From Tabrizicola_A sp965284335 (GTDB lineage Bacteria; Pseudomonadota; Alphaproteobacteria; Rhodobacterales; Rhodobacteraceae), in NCBI RefSeq assembly GCF_965284335.1, contig NZ_OZ260076.1: a stretch of 64,000 bases of DNA. One strand, 5' to 3'. Each line of letters starts with the position of its first letter. Position 1 is the first letter of the stretch. Positions 9,029 to 16,882 of the stretch are shown here, in pieces. Under the pieces are notes generated by a model. It ran no database searches, was not told where the DNA came from, and saw nothing but the letters and a program-made list of their open reading frames with translations. Both the position numbers and the translations under genes were made by a program.

Positions 9029-9492
9029 CCGCGCCTCAGGGCCTTCAGACCCTCTCCTTCCAGAATAAGCTGATCCGCGTCATCGCGCAGGCCAAAGCCC
9101 AGCGCCTCATAAAACCCCCGCGCCCCCGCATTGGGATGCGCCACCATCAGCGTCAGGAACTCAGGGCCCCAATCGGCATGGGCCATCGCCCCGGCCAACA
9201 ACTGCCGCCCAAGGCCAAGCCCCCGCCCCTCGGGCGCGACATAGACATCCTGCACGAAAAGCCCCATCTCGCCGCGCCAAGTGGAGTATTCGGGGAAATA
9301 CAAAACCATCCCCAAAGGCCCCGCCGCACCCTCGGCCATCAGCCCGAAAAAGCGCGGGGTCGGCCCAAAACCATGGGCCAAAAGACTGGCCTCGGTCGAG
9401 CCCACCTCCTCGCCCGCCTCCGCCGCCATGGCCTGCAAGAACCGCAGGATCACCGGCACGTCTTGGGCGGTCGCGGGGCGCAAGACCGTCAA
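9025..9492 (-). CDS. GNAT N-acetyltransferase, spermidine/spermine acetyltransferase-like
   Basis: A 155-residue single-domain GNAT protein. Acetyl-CoA binding motif A is seen as VAPEGRGLGLGRQLL at about residues 88-102, and motif B as NAGARGFYEALGF near 125-137. The preceding strand-loop with YFPEYSTWRGE at about 65-75 is the pattern seen in diamine and spermidine/spermine N1-acetyltransferases. It should transfer acetyl groups to a primary amine such as a polyamine. Its gene overlaps the upstream keto-acid cleavage enzyme and the downstream deacetylase by four bases each, so all three are one coupled unit. Exact acceptor is unknown. Confidence 0.82.
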   Translation of the reverse strand: MTVLRPATAQDVPVILRFLQAMAAEAGEEVGSTEASLLAHGFGPTPRFFGLMAEGAAGPLGMVLYFPEYSTWRGEMGLFVQDVYVAPEGRGLGLGRQLLAGAMAHADWGPEFLTLMVAHPNAGARGFYEALGFGLRDDADQLILEGEGLKALRRG

Positions 9493-10412
9493 AACGCCAC
9501 CTCGCCCGCGCCCTTCAACCCCAGCATCGCCCGCGCCTCGGCGGGGCTTGCCACCACGCGCCCCATCCCTTCGACAATGTCGCGAATTTGCGCCACCTGC
9601 TCGGCATTGGACCGCGCCAGCACGCCTTTCGAGAGGTAAAGATTATCCTCCAGCCCCACCCGCACATGGCCCCCCATGGCCGCCGCCATGCTGGCCATCG
9701 GAATCTGCTGCCGCCCTGCGGCCAGCACGGAAAAGAGATACTGATCGCCAAAGAGCCGATCCGCCGTGCGTTTCAAAAGCACCAGCATATCCGGCTCCGC
9801 CGCCATGCCGCCCAAGACGCCAAAAACGAACTGGATATAGAAAGGCCCCGTCACAGCCCCACGGTCGACAAAGTGCTTGAGCATGTAAAGATGGCTCATG
9901 TCATAACACTCAAACTCGAACCGCGCCCCCCGCGCGCCCATCTCGGCCAAGACATGGGCTATGTCGCGCGGCGTGTTCTTGAACACCAAATCATCGGTGC
10001 CTTCCAGAAAGGGCTTTTCCCAATCATGCTTCCACTCGGTGATCCGCGCCGCCATCGGATAAAGCGCGAAATTCATCGTGCCCATGTTCAGACTGCACAT
10101 CTCGGGCCGGAACTGCTTGGGCGCCTCGAGCCGCGCCTCGAGCGTCATCACCGCAGAGCCGCCGGTGGTCATATTCACCACCGCATCGCAGCCCGCCTTG
10201 ATCGCCGGCAGAAACCCCGCCCAATGGTCAGGATGGGCCGAGGGGCGGCCATTGGCCGGATCGCGGGCATGCAGATGCAGGATCGTGGCCCCCGCCTCAG
10301 CCGCGCCGATGGCTTGGGCGGCGATCTCGGCCCCGGTGATGGGCAGATAGGGGGACATGCTGGGCGTGTGGATTGACCCGGTGATGGCGCAGGAGAGGAT
10401 GATTTTCGACAT
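9489..10412 (-). CDS. Beta-keto acid cleavage enzyme (BKACE, DUF849; 3-keto-5-aminohexanoate cleavage-like)
   Basis: A 307-residue TIM-barrel protein starting with MSKIILSCAITG. The zinc-binding LHLHARD motif places His46 and His48 at the same positions as in the lysine-fermentation enzyme Kce, and a conserved Glu lies in GLEDN near residue 255. BKACE enzymes use acetyl-CoA to cleave a beta-keto acid, giving acetoacetate (or a relative) and a new CoA ester. Known substrates include 5-amino-3-oxohexanoate and dehydrocarnitine. It follows the TetR gene after 122 bases that hold a strong hairpin, and it overlaps the GNAT gene. Upstream in-frame codons to 10631 overlap tetR and lack family similarity, so the ATG at the family start was chosen. 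Substrate is unknown. Confidence 0.9.
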   Translation of the reverse strand: MSKIILSCAITGSIHTPSMSPYLPITGAEIAAQAIGAAEAGATILHLHARDPANGRPSAHPDHWAGFLPAIKAGCDAVVNMTTGGSAVMTLEARLEAPKQFRPEMCSLNMGTMNFALYPMAARITEWKHDWEKPFLEGTDDLVFKNTPRDIAHVLAEMGARGARFEFECYDMSHLYMLKHFVDRGAVTGPFYIQFVFGVLGGMAAEPDMLVLLKRTADRLFGDQYLFSVLAAGRQQIPMASMAAAMGGHVRVGLEDNLYLSKGVLARSNAEQVAQIRDIVEGMGRVVASPAEARAMLGLKGAGEVAF

Positions 10413-10452
10413 GGGGGGCAGATTGGCGAAGCCCGCAGGGCTGCGCAAGCCC

Positions 10453-10512
10453 CTCCTCGTTTGGCTGCGCCTTCTCGTCAAAGCCGCGACGAGCGGCGCA
10501 GCCGACGAGGAG
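10453..10512. repeat. Long perfect-arm hairpin between tetR and the BKACE gene
   Basis: Arms CTCCTCG-N3-GGCTGCGCC-N2-CTCGTC (10453-10479) and GACGAG-N-GGCGCAGCC-N2-CGAGGAG (10488-10512) pair over 22 base pairs with an eight-base loop. It lies after the tetR stop and before the BKACE start on the same strand. There is no T run, so a terminator is less likely than an mRNA-stabilising or attenuating structure. Confidence 0.65.
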
Positions 10513-10534
10513 CACGGGCAGCAAGGAGCCGCCA

Positions 10535-11122
10535 TCAGAACGCGCCGATATGCGGCCCCAAAAGCGCCTCGACCGCCGCGCGCGCCTGATCGGGCTGCAT
10601 CCGATCCGGCGCGATACACATCTCCACCCAAAGCCCATCCAAAAGCGCAATCAGGCTGGTGCTAAGTGCTGCGGCATCCACCTGCACCCTGTCACCCGCA
10701 GCTGCCGAAATCGCACCCGCAATCGCCGCGTGATAGCGGTCATACTGGCGCAGATGTTCGGCCCGAAGCGCGGGGTTCACCGCAATCTCGGCCCAAAGTG
10801 CCAGCCAAATGTTCAACCCCTCGCGCCGGAATTGCCGATCTGACAGCAACTCATCGATCAACTGCCGCAAGGGCGGCGCGGCCCCTTCCGCCGCAATCAC
10901 CTGCAACAAAGGCGCATAGGCCGCGCCATAGCAGGCCGCCAAAAGCCCGTCTTTCCCGCCAAAGTGATGCCCGATCAGCCCACGCGAGGCCCCTGACACT
11001 TTGCAGATATTGTCGATGGTAAAGGCGGTGATCCCGCCCTTGGCCAGCACGCGCAACCCCGCCTCCACCAGCTCGGCCGCGCGGGCCTCGGGCGTCAACC
11101 TTTTGTACTTCGGCGCGGTCAT
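10535..11122 (-). CDS. TetR-family transcriptional regulator (BetI-like)
   Basis: A 195-residue repressor. The helix-turn-helix is at about residues 30-60 (ITAFTIDNICKVSG-ASRGLIGHHFGGK), matching the TetR pattern of helix 3 followed by HHFGGKDGLL. The C-terminal half resembles the BetI-type ligand domain. The start chosen is at MTAPKYKR; an upstream ATG would place the operator-like repeats inside the gene. It heads the leftward operon and is divergent from the flavoprotein-mttB operon, so it very likely controls both from the shared 108-base region. The inducer is probably the amine or a breakdown product handled by these genes. A second member of this family, the true BetI, lies further right. 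Confidence 0.88.
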   Translation of the reverse strand: MTAPKYKRLTPEARAAELVEAGLRVLAKGGITAFTIDNICKVSGASRGLIGHHFGGKDGLLAACYGAAYAPLLQVIAAEGAAPPLRQLIDELLSDRQFRREGLNIWLALWAEIAVNPALRAEHLRQYDRYHAAIAGAISAAAGDRVQVDAAALSTSLIALLDGLWVEMCIAPDRMQPDQARAAVEALLGPHIGAF

Positions 11123-11143
11123 ACTGCGCTCATGGGGCGGCCC

Positions 11144-11190
11144 CTTGTTGAACGGCCAAAGCCGGGTTTCTTGTTGAACGATCATACAAC
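11144..11190. promoter_or_regulatory. Candidate operator repeats for the adjacent TetR regulator
   Basis: The 11-mer CTTGTTGAACG occurs twice in the same orientation (11144-11154 and 11170-11180), 26 bases apart. The second copy extends into an imperfect palindrome, TTGT-N11-ACAA at 11171-11189 with TGA-N4-TCA at its core. Both lie in the region between the divergent tetR and flavoprotein genes, where a TetR dimer would control both promoters. Confidence 0.55.
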
Positions 11191-11230
11191 ATGGCTAGGC
11201 TTTGGCAAAGATATCCCGCAAAGGCCACCC

Positions 11231-13270
11231 ATGACCGCCCAAATGGACCCCAAAATGGACCCCCGCCACGCCATCTTGTTTGAGCCCGTCCGCATCGGCC
11301 CGGTCACCGCCCCCAATCGGTTTTACCAAACCCCGCATGCCACCGGCTTTGGCTGGCAGCGCCCACAATCGGGTGCGGCCCTGCGCGGGATCAAGGCCGA
11401 GGGTGGCTGGGGCGTGGTCTGCACCGAATATTGCTCGATCCACCCCTCCTCTGACGACAGCCCCTATGCCTTCCTCACGCTCTGGGACGATGATGACATC
11501 GCCCCCCTCGCGGCCACCGCAGACGCCATCCACGCCCATGGATCGCTTGCAGGGATCGAGCTTTGGCACGGCGGCTTTCACGCCTCCAACCGCATGACGC
11601 GCGTGCCGGGCATCGGCCCACAGGTGCAACCGGCCATGTATCACCTGCCCACCACTGCCCGCGCCATGGACAAATCCGACATCCGCGCCTTCCGCACCTG
11701 GCAGCGCGACGCGGCCAAACGCGCCAAACAGGCGGGCTTTGACATCGTCTATGTCTATGCGGGCCACGACTACCTGCCCTTCCAGTTCCTCTCGCGCCGT
11801 ACCAACACGCGCGGCGACGCCTATGGCGGCCCCCTGGAAAACCGCGCGCGGCTGCTGCGCGAAATGCTCGAGGACACGCGGGATGCCGTGGGCGACACCT
11901 GCGCCGTTGCGATCCGGCTGGCGGTGGATGAGCTTCACGGGCCAAACGGCATCTGCGCCGAGGCCGAGGGCCGTGATGTGGTCGCCATGCTGGCCGAACT
12001 GCCCGACCTTTGGGATGTGAACGTGGCGGGCGCCTTGGGCAATGACAGCAAATCCGCCCGCTTTTCGGCCGAGGGCTTTCAGGAAGACTACATCCGCTTT
12101 GTCAAAACCCTCACCACCAAACCCGTGGTCTCGGTCGGCCGCTTCACCTCGCCCGACCGGATGGTCGAACAGATCAAAAAAGGCGTGCAAGACTTCATCG
12201 GCGCCGCCCGCCCCTCTATCGCCGACCCGTTCCTGCCGCAGAAAATCCGGCAGGGGCGCACGGAAGAAATCCGCGAATGTATCGGCTGCAACATCTGCCG
12301 CGCGGCCAATAACGAAGGCGTCCCGCTGCGCTGCACGCAAAACCCCACCATGGGCGAGGAATGGCGGCGCGGCTGGCACCCCGAACGCATCGCGCCCTAT
12401 CCCAGGCGCGAAAGCGCGCTGGTCGTCGGTGCCGGTCCTGCGGGGCTTGAGGCCGCGCTGACACTCGCCCGCCGCGGGCTTGAGGTGACGCTGGCCGAGG
12501 CCAGCCGCACCCTTGGCGGCCGGGTCTCGCGCGAAGCCACCCTGCCGGGGCTTGCCACATGGGGCCGAGTGCGCGACTGGCGGCTCACCATGCTGGAAAA
12601 ACAGCCCAATGTGCAGATCTTCCGCGAAAGCCCGCTGACGGCGGATGACATCACCGATCTCAACCCCGACCATCTGGTGCTGGCCACCGGGTCACGCTGG
12701 CGGCGCGACGGGGTCGGCGTGGTGGGGATGGAGCCCCTGAACTTTCCCAAGGCCCTGACGCCAGACGATGTTTTCGCCGCCACCCCCACCCCCGGCCCGG
12801 TGGTGATCTACGACGATGAACACTACTTCATGGCCGGTGCCTTGGCCGAAAAACTCGCCCGCGAGGGCCATGCGGTGACGCTGGTCACCCCCTATCCGCA
12901 GGTCTCGGGCTGGACGGTCTACACCGACGAACAGGGCTTTGTCCAAGACCGCCTGATGCGGCTCGGCGTCACGCTGGTCACCCAACATATGCTGACGCAC
13001 CAAGGCGAGGGCCAGGCCACCATCGCCTGCGCCACCACCGGCGCAGCGCGCGACATCGCCTGCCAAAGCCTGATCCTCGTGACCGGCCGCCTGCCCGTGG
13101 ATGACCTCTGGCAAAGCCTCCACAGCCGCCCCAACACCGCCCGCGTGGGCGATTGCCTCGCCCCCTCCTCCATCGCCGATGCGGTCTATTCCGCCCACCG
13201 CTATGCCCGGCTTTTGGGCGAGCCTGACTTGCCACCGCGCCTCGAGCGGCCCAACCACAGGAATGCGTGA
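11231..13270 (+). CDS. Trimethylamine dehydrogenase / dimethylglycine demethylase-like iron-sulfur flavoprotein
   Basis: A 679-residue enzyme of the old yellow enzyme-related dehydrogenase family. Residues about 10-345 form the FMN TIM barrel. A 4Fe-4S site follows as Cys350, Cys353, Cys356 and Cys368 (CIGCNIC then C after 11 residues). From about residue 395 there are FAD and ADP-binding domains with VVGAGPAGLEAAL. The architecture matches trimethylamine dehydrogenase, DgcA and StcD, which oxidatively remove a methyl group from tertiary amines; 2,4-dienoyl-CoA reductase is a less likely alternative. The start at MTAQMDPK was chosen because earlier codons overlap the operator region. Its stop TGA overlaps the start of the mttB gene, so they are co-translated. 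Confidence 0.87.
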   Translation: MTAQMDPKMDPRHAILFEPVRIGPVTAPNRFYQTPHATGFGWQRPQSGAALRGIKAEGGWGVVCTEYCSIHPSSDDSPYAFLTLWDDDDIAPLAATADAIHAHGSLAGIELWHGGFHASNRMTRVPGIGPQVQPAMYHLPTTARAMDKSDIRAFRTWQRDAAKRAKQAGFDIVYVYAGHDYLPFQFLSRRTNTRGDAYGGPLENRARLLREMLEDTRDAVGDTCAVAIRLAVDELHGPNGICAEAEGRDVVAMLAELPDLWDVNVAGALGNDSKSARFSAEGFQEDYIRFVKTLTTKPVVSVGRFTSPDRMVEQIKKGVQDFIGAARPSIADPFLPQKIRQGRTEEIRECIGCNICRAANNEGVPLRCTQNPTMGEEWRRGWHPERIAPYPRRESALVVGAGPAGLEAALTLARRGLEVTLAEASRTLGGRVSREATLPGLATWGRVRDWRLTMLEKQPNVQIFRESPLTADDITDLNPDHLVLATGSRWRRDGVGVVGMEPLNFPKALTPDDVFAATPTPGPVVIYDDEHYFMAGALAEKLAREGHAVTLVTPYPQVSGWTVYTDEQGFVQDRLMRLGVTLVTQHMLTHQGEGQATIACATTGAARDIACQSLILVTGRLPVDDLWQSLHSRPNTARVGDCLAPSSIADAVYSAHRYARLLGEPDLPPRLERPNHRNA

Positions 13271-14778
13271 TGCGCCAGCGCCGCCCCACCCGCCAGATCA
13301 ACGCCATCCCCCAGCGCCCCTTTGGCCAGGTGCCACGCCCCTATGACCCGATCCGCGTGCTCTCCGACGACCATATCGAGGCGATCCACCAAGCCGCCCT
13401 GCGCCTTCTGGCCGAACAGGGCATGCGCGTGTTGAACGCCCGCGCGATCGACCATTTCCGCCGCGCCGGCGCGCGGGTGGATGGCAATATGGTCTACCTT
13501 GACCCCGCCATGGTCACCGAGCGCCTCAAAACCGTCCCCCCCACCTTCAGCATCGCCGCCCGCAACCGCGCCAAGGACCTGCGCTTTGGCGGCAATGACA
13601 TGGTGTTTTCCTCGGTCGGCGGCCCCGCCTATGTGATGGACCTTGACCGCGGGCGGCGCGATGGCACCCTTCAAGACATGCAGGATTTCCTGCGCCTGTG
13701 CCAAAGCCTGAACGTCATCCAACAGGAATCCGGCGGCCCCTTGGAACCCATGGACCTGCCCGCCAACACCCGGCATCTGGACCTTTACCTCAGCCAGATC
13801 ACCCTTCTGGACAAAAGCTGGAACCTTAACGCACTCGGCACCGAGCGCACCATGGACGGCCTCCACATGGCCGCCTTGACCATGGGATGGTCGCTTGATG
13901 ACCTGGCCCGCCAGCCCATGATGATGGGCGTCATCAACACCAACTCCCCCCGCCAACTCGACGACCCGATGAGCCAAGGGCTGATCGCACTGGCCGAACA
14001 CGGGCAGGTCGCCATCGTCACCCCCTTTACCCTTGCCGGGGCCATGGCCCCTGTCAGCCTCGCAGGCGCATTGGTCCTCCAACATGCCGAGGCGATCTTC
14101 GGCATCACCCTGACCCAAATCGTGCGCCCCGGCGTGCCGGTGATGTATGGCGGCTTCACCTCGAACGTCGACATGAAAACCGGCGCCCCCGCCTTCGGCA
14201 CGCCCGAATACGCCAAGGCCGCCCAAGCCTCGGGCCAACTCGCCCGCCGCATCGGCGTGCCGTTCCGCTCCTCCAACGTCACGGCGGCCAATGCACTTGA
14301 TGCCCAAGCCGCCTATGAGGCGCAGATGTCGCTCTGGGGCTGCCTGATGGGCGGGGCGCATCTGGTGATCCACGGCGCAGGCTGGATGCATGGCGGTCTG
14401 ACCGCAAGCTTTGAAAAGCTGATCCTCGACGCCGAAATGCTTGGCATGATGCAGGCCTATTTCACCCCCATCCCGGTCACCAACGAAGCCCTTTCCCTTG
14501 ACGCCATCGCCGAGGCAGGCGTCGGCGGCCATTTCTTCGGCACCGCGCAAACCATGGCCCAATACGAAACCGCCTTCCACGCGCCGATGCTGTCGAACTG
14601 GGACAACTACCCCACATGGGTCGAACGCGGCCGCGAAGAAGCACCCCAGCGCGCCAACCGCATCTGGAAAGAGCTTCTGGCCAGTTATGAAGCCCCGCCC
14701 CTTGACCCCGCCATCCGCGACGCGCTTGACGATTTCGTCGCCCGCCGCAAAGCCGAAGGCGGCGCCCCCACCAACTGA
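13270..14778 (+). CDS. Trimethylamine methyltransferase (MttB) family protein, non-pyrrolysine type
   Basis: A 502-residue TIM-barrel methyltransferase of the MttB superfamily. The reading frame runs through without an in-frame UAG, so it lacks pyrrolysine and belongs with the glycine-betaine-type (MtgB-like) members. Conserved parts include the N-terminal helical region, ALVLQHAEAIFGI and the GAGWMHGGLTASFEKLILDAEML segment in the C-terminal third. Characterised relatives move a methyl group from a quaternary amine to a corrinoid protein. It starts on the stop codon of the upstream flavoprotein; a GTG three bases earlier is an alternative start. No corrinoid protein or RamA gene is nearby, so the acceptor is not obvious. 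Specific substrate unknown. Confidence 0.88.
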   Translation: MRQRRPTRQINAIPQRPFGQVPRPYDPIRVLSDDHIEAIHQAALRLLAEQGMRVLNARAIDHFRRAGARVDGNMVYLDPAMVTERLKTVPPTFSIAARNRAKDLRFGGNDMVFSSVGGPAYVMDLDRGRRDGTLQDMQDFLRLCQSLNVIQQESGGPLEPMDLPANTRHLDLYLSQITLLDKSWNLNALGTERTMDGLHMAALTMGWSLDDLARQPMMMGVINTNSPRQLDDPMSQGLIALAEHGQVAIVTPFTLAGAMAPVSLAGALVLQHAEAIFGITLTQIVRPGVPVMYGGFTSNVDMKTGAPAFGTPEYAKAAQASGQLARRIGVPFRSSNVTAANALDAQAAYEAQMSLWGCLMGGAHLVIHGAGWMHGGLTASFEKLILDAEMLGMMQAYFTPIPVTNEALSLDAIAEAGVGGHFFGTAQTMAQYETAFHAPMLSNWDNYPTWVERGREEAPQRANRIWKELLASYEAPPLDPAIRDALDDFVARRKAEGGAPTN

Positions 14779-14819
14779 GGCTCATCGTCGGGCAAAAGCC
14801 CGCTCTTCGCCGCTTCCTC

Positions 14820-14895
14820 TTGGCCAAAATACTCCCCGCGGAGCGTCCGACGCCGGGCTCGGGGCACCTCCGTCGGGGGTATGGCCGCCAAAGTG
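14820..14895. repeat. Dispersed Rhodobacteraceae-type inverted repeat
   Basis: GGCCAAAATACTCCCC at 14822-14837 faces GGGGGTATGGCC at 14875-14886, forming an imperfect hairpin around a GC-rich centre. The same TACTCC/GGAGTA-type module appears in the repeat before meaB. It fills most of the gap between mttB and the serine hydrolase gene and may end or punctuate transcription there. Confidence 0.5.
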
Positions 14896-14951
14896 ACAGG
14901 CTTCCGATCCGGGCTGAAACCCGCTAATCTGCCGCCAAAACGGGGGCACGG

Positions 14952-15872
14952 ATGTTTGTGACGGTAACGCCAGAGTGGCAAGACATGGGAAGCGCCCTTG
15001 TGGCCGAGTTGTGCGCCCACCTCCCCGGCACCGGCCCCGAAGATCTCGCCCTTGTCGTGGTGCAGCGCAATCGCGCGGGCGAGGCCAAAGGCTTTGTCCA
15101 CCGCGGGATGGAGCCGGTCTATCCCTGTTCCTTGGTCAAGGCCTTTCATCTGATCCATGCCCTCGCCGCCCTCGAAGAGGGCCGGGCCGAGGCCCATGGC
15201 GAGATGGACCGCGCCATGCGCGACATGATTTTGTGGTCTTCGAACACCGCGACGAACTATGTCATTGATATCCTGACCGGAACCACCGGCGACACCCTGC
15301 TGGACGGTGCCGAATACCTCGACTGGATGACCAAACGCGAGCGGCTCAACCGCTTTTTCTGGCGCATGGGCTGGCCGGAATGGGAGGGCTGCCGCATTGC
15401 CCAAAAGCTGATGGATGACACCCGCTATGGCCGCGAGGCGCGCTTTGCGGCCGAGGGGGGCGGCAATCTCAACCGGCTGACCGCGCTCGCCGCCGCGCGG
15501 CTGATGTGGGAGCTGTTTGAGGGCGATCTGCCGCTCTCGCCCCCGGCGCGGGCGCGGGCGCAGGCGATCTTGTCGCGCGATCCGGCCGGGCCCGATGCCG
15601 CGCGCCCCGAATATCAGCTGTCGGAATACCTCGGCGGCGCGCTGCCGCCGGGCGTGCAGGTCTGGTCCAAGGCGGGCCATAACCTCTGGACCGGCGATGC
15701 CGCCACCAGCTGGTTCAAGCATGACATGATCCGCATCACCGCCCCCGACCGCGCGCCGCTGATTGCGGTGCTGATGACCCAAGGCAAGGCAATAGCCCAA
15801 GACCACCCACAGCTTTTGCCGCAGTTCGGCGCAAAGCTCTGGGCGCGGGCCGCCGAGATGGAGGCCGGATGA
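14952..15872 (+). CDS. Beta-lactamase-fold serine hydrolase (class A-like), probably cytosolic
   Basis: A 306-residue protein with the three active-site motifs of penicillin-recognising enzymes: SxxK as SLVK at residues 60-63, an SxN-like SSN in LWSSNTATNY near residue 97, and a KTG-like KAG in WSKAGHN near residue 240. There is no signal peptide, which is unusual for a true beta-lactamase, so an intracellular amidase, esterase or peptidase role is more likely. Its stop overlaps the NnrU gene by four bases. It lies 173 bases after mttB, with a repeat in between, so it may or may not belong to that operon. Antibiotic resistance should not be assumed. Confidence 0.75.
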   Translation: MFVTVTPEWQDMGSALVAELCAHLPGTGPEDLALVVVQRNRAGEAKGFVHRGMEPVYPCSLVKAFHLIHALAALEEGRAEAHGEMDRAMRDMILWSSNTATNYVIDILTGTTGDTLLDGAEYLDWMTKRERLNRFFWRMGWPEWEGCRIAQKLMDDTRYGREARFAAEGGGNLNRLTALAAARLMWELFEGDLPLSPPARARAQAILSRDPAGPDAARPEYQLSEYLGGALPPGVQVWSKAGHNLWTGDAATSWFKHDMIRITAPDRAPLIAVLMTQGKAIAQDHPQLLPQFGAKLWARAAEMEAG

Positions 15873-16555
15873 GTGCTTGGCTAGAGCTTGCCTTGGCGAT
15901 GGGGCTTTTTATGCTGTCGCATCGCATTCCGGCGGCTTTGGGGATCAAACACAGCCTTGTCTCGGGTTTGGGCCCGCGCGGCTATACGGCGGTGTTTTCC
16001 ATCGGGTCTTTGGCGCTGTTGTGGTGGGTGATCTTGGCCGCCGGGCGCGCGCCCCATTTGCCCTTGTGGGATCAGGCGCATTGGCACCGCTGGGCGGTCA
16101 ATCTGGCCATGCCCTTGGCGATTGTGCTGGGCAGCTTTGGCACCGCCGCCCCCAATCCCTTTGCCTTTGAAGGCCGCGCCACGGGTTTTGACCCTGACCG
16201 CCCCGGCATTGCCGGGCTGACGCGCCAGCCGCTTCTCTGGGCGCTGGCGCTTTGGTCTGGGGCGCATCTTTTGGCCAATGGCGATCTGGCGCATCTGATC
16301 GTCTTTGGCCCCTTTGTCGCCCTGTCACTGGCCGGAATGCCCATCGTCGAGGCCCGCCGCCGCAAGGCCATGGGGCGCGCCCAATGGCAGGCCATGACAG
16401 CCCGCACCAGCCTTGTGCCCGCCGCGGCCCTCCTCAGCGGGCATTGGCGGCCAAAGGCCCTGCCCTCATGGCGACGCCTTGCCATCGCCGGGCTGATCTG
16501 GGCCGGGCTTTGGCATCTTCACGCGCCGCTGATCGGGGTTTGGCCTGCCACCTAG
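15869..16555 (+). CDS. NnrU-family integral membrane protein
   Basis: A 228-residue protein with about six membrane helices. The N-terminal motif FMLSHRIPA and the following GLGPRGYTAVFSIGSL are typical of NnrU, a family first found with nitrite and nitric oxide reductase genes and also related to isoprenoid/zeta-carotene isomerase-type haem proteins. The conserved histidines (residue 18 in SHR, and in GAHLLANGD) could bind haem. No denitrification gene is adjacent here. It starts inside the stop codon of the serine hydrolase (ATGA overlap), so the two are co-translated. Function in this setting is unknown. Confidence 0.85.
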   Translation: MSAWLELALAMGLFMLSHRIPAALGIKHSLVSGLGPRGYTAVFSIGSLALLWWVILAAGRAPHLPLWDQAHWHRWAVNLAMPLAIVLGSFGTAAPNPFAFEGRATGFDPDRPGIAGLTRQPLLWALALWSGAHLLANGDLAHLIVFGPFVALSLAGMPIVEARRRKAMGRAQWQAMTARTSLVPAAALLSGHWRPKALPSWRRLAIAGLIWAGLWHLHAPLIGVWPAT

Positions 16556-16657
16556 GCCGATGGGTTTTCCAAGGCCAAGGCGCGGAATTTCATTGACGAT
16601 GCGCAGCCTATGGTTGCACCCTGCCATCAGATTTCGCAACTGACGGGCACCGCAGAG

Positions 16658-16882
16658 ATGGGCTATGTGTTTTCAACCCCCGCCGGGCTGGTCGCACTTT
16701 TCGCAATGGCGGTGGAATTCGCCATCGCGCTGATCCTTGCCCTGTCCACCGGGCTTTCAGAACTGCACAAAGACCTGCTTGTGGGCTTTGCCTTGGGCTT
16801 TCCAACGCTGGCCATGGTGTTGATCTTGGTGCTTTTGGCCCGCAGCCAAGAGGCCACCCTTACGGCGTCTGAAGACGCTTGA
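16658..16882 (+). CDS. Small two-helix membrane protein, unrecognised
   Basis: A 74-residue protein if translated from the ATG at MGYVFSTPAG; an upstream ATG at 16610 would add 16 polar residues. Two hydrophobic helices (about residues 8-27 and 40-61) are separated by a short charged loop, with an acidic tail. I do not recognise a family. The end overlaps the end of the cytochrome c gene on the other strand by 23 bases. Codon use is acceptable but support is modest. Confidence 0.45.
   Translation: MGYVFSTPAGLVALFAMAVEFAIALILALSTGLSELHKDLLVGFALGFPTLAMVLILVLLARSQEATLTASEDA

Noticed and set aside
11195..12673. A 492-codon open frame opposite the flavoprotein gene
   Set aside because: Antisense to a clear enzyme with intact cofactor motifs; no independent support.
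13270..14778. Pyrrolysine-encoding UAG in the MttB gene
   Set aside because: The frame runs through the expected position with sense codons, so this is not a pyrrolysine enzyme.
14952..15872. Antibiotic-resistance beta-lactamase
   Set aside because: The motif set fits the fold but there is no export signal, and the context is metabolic.
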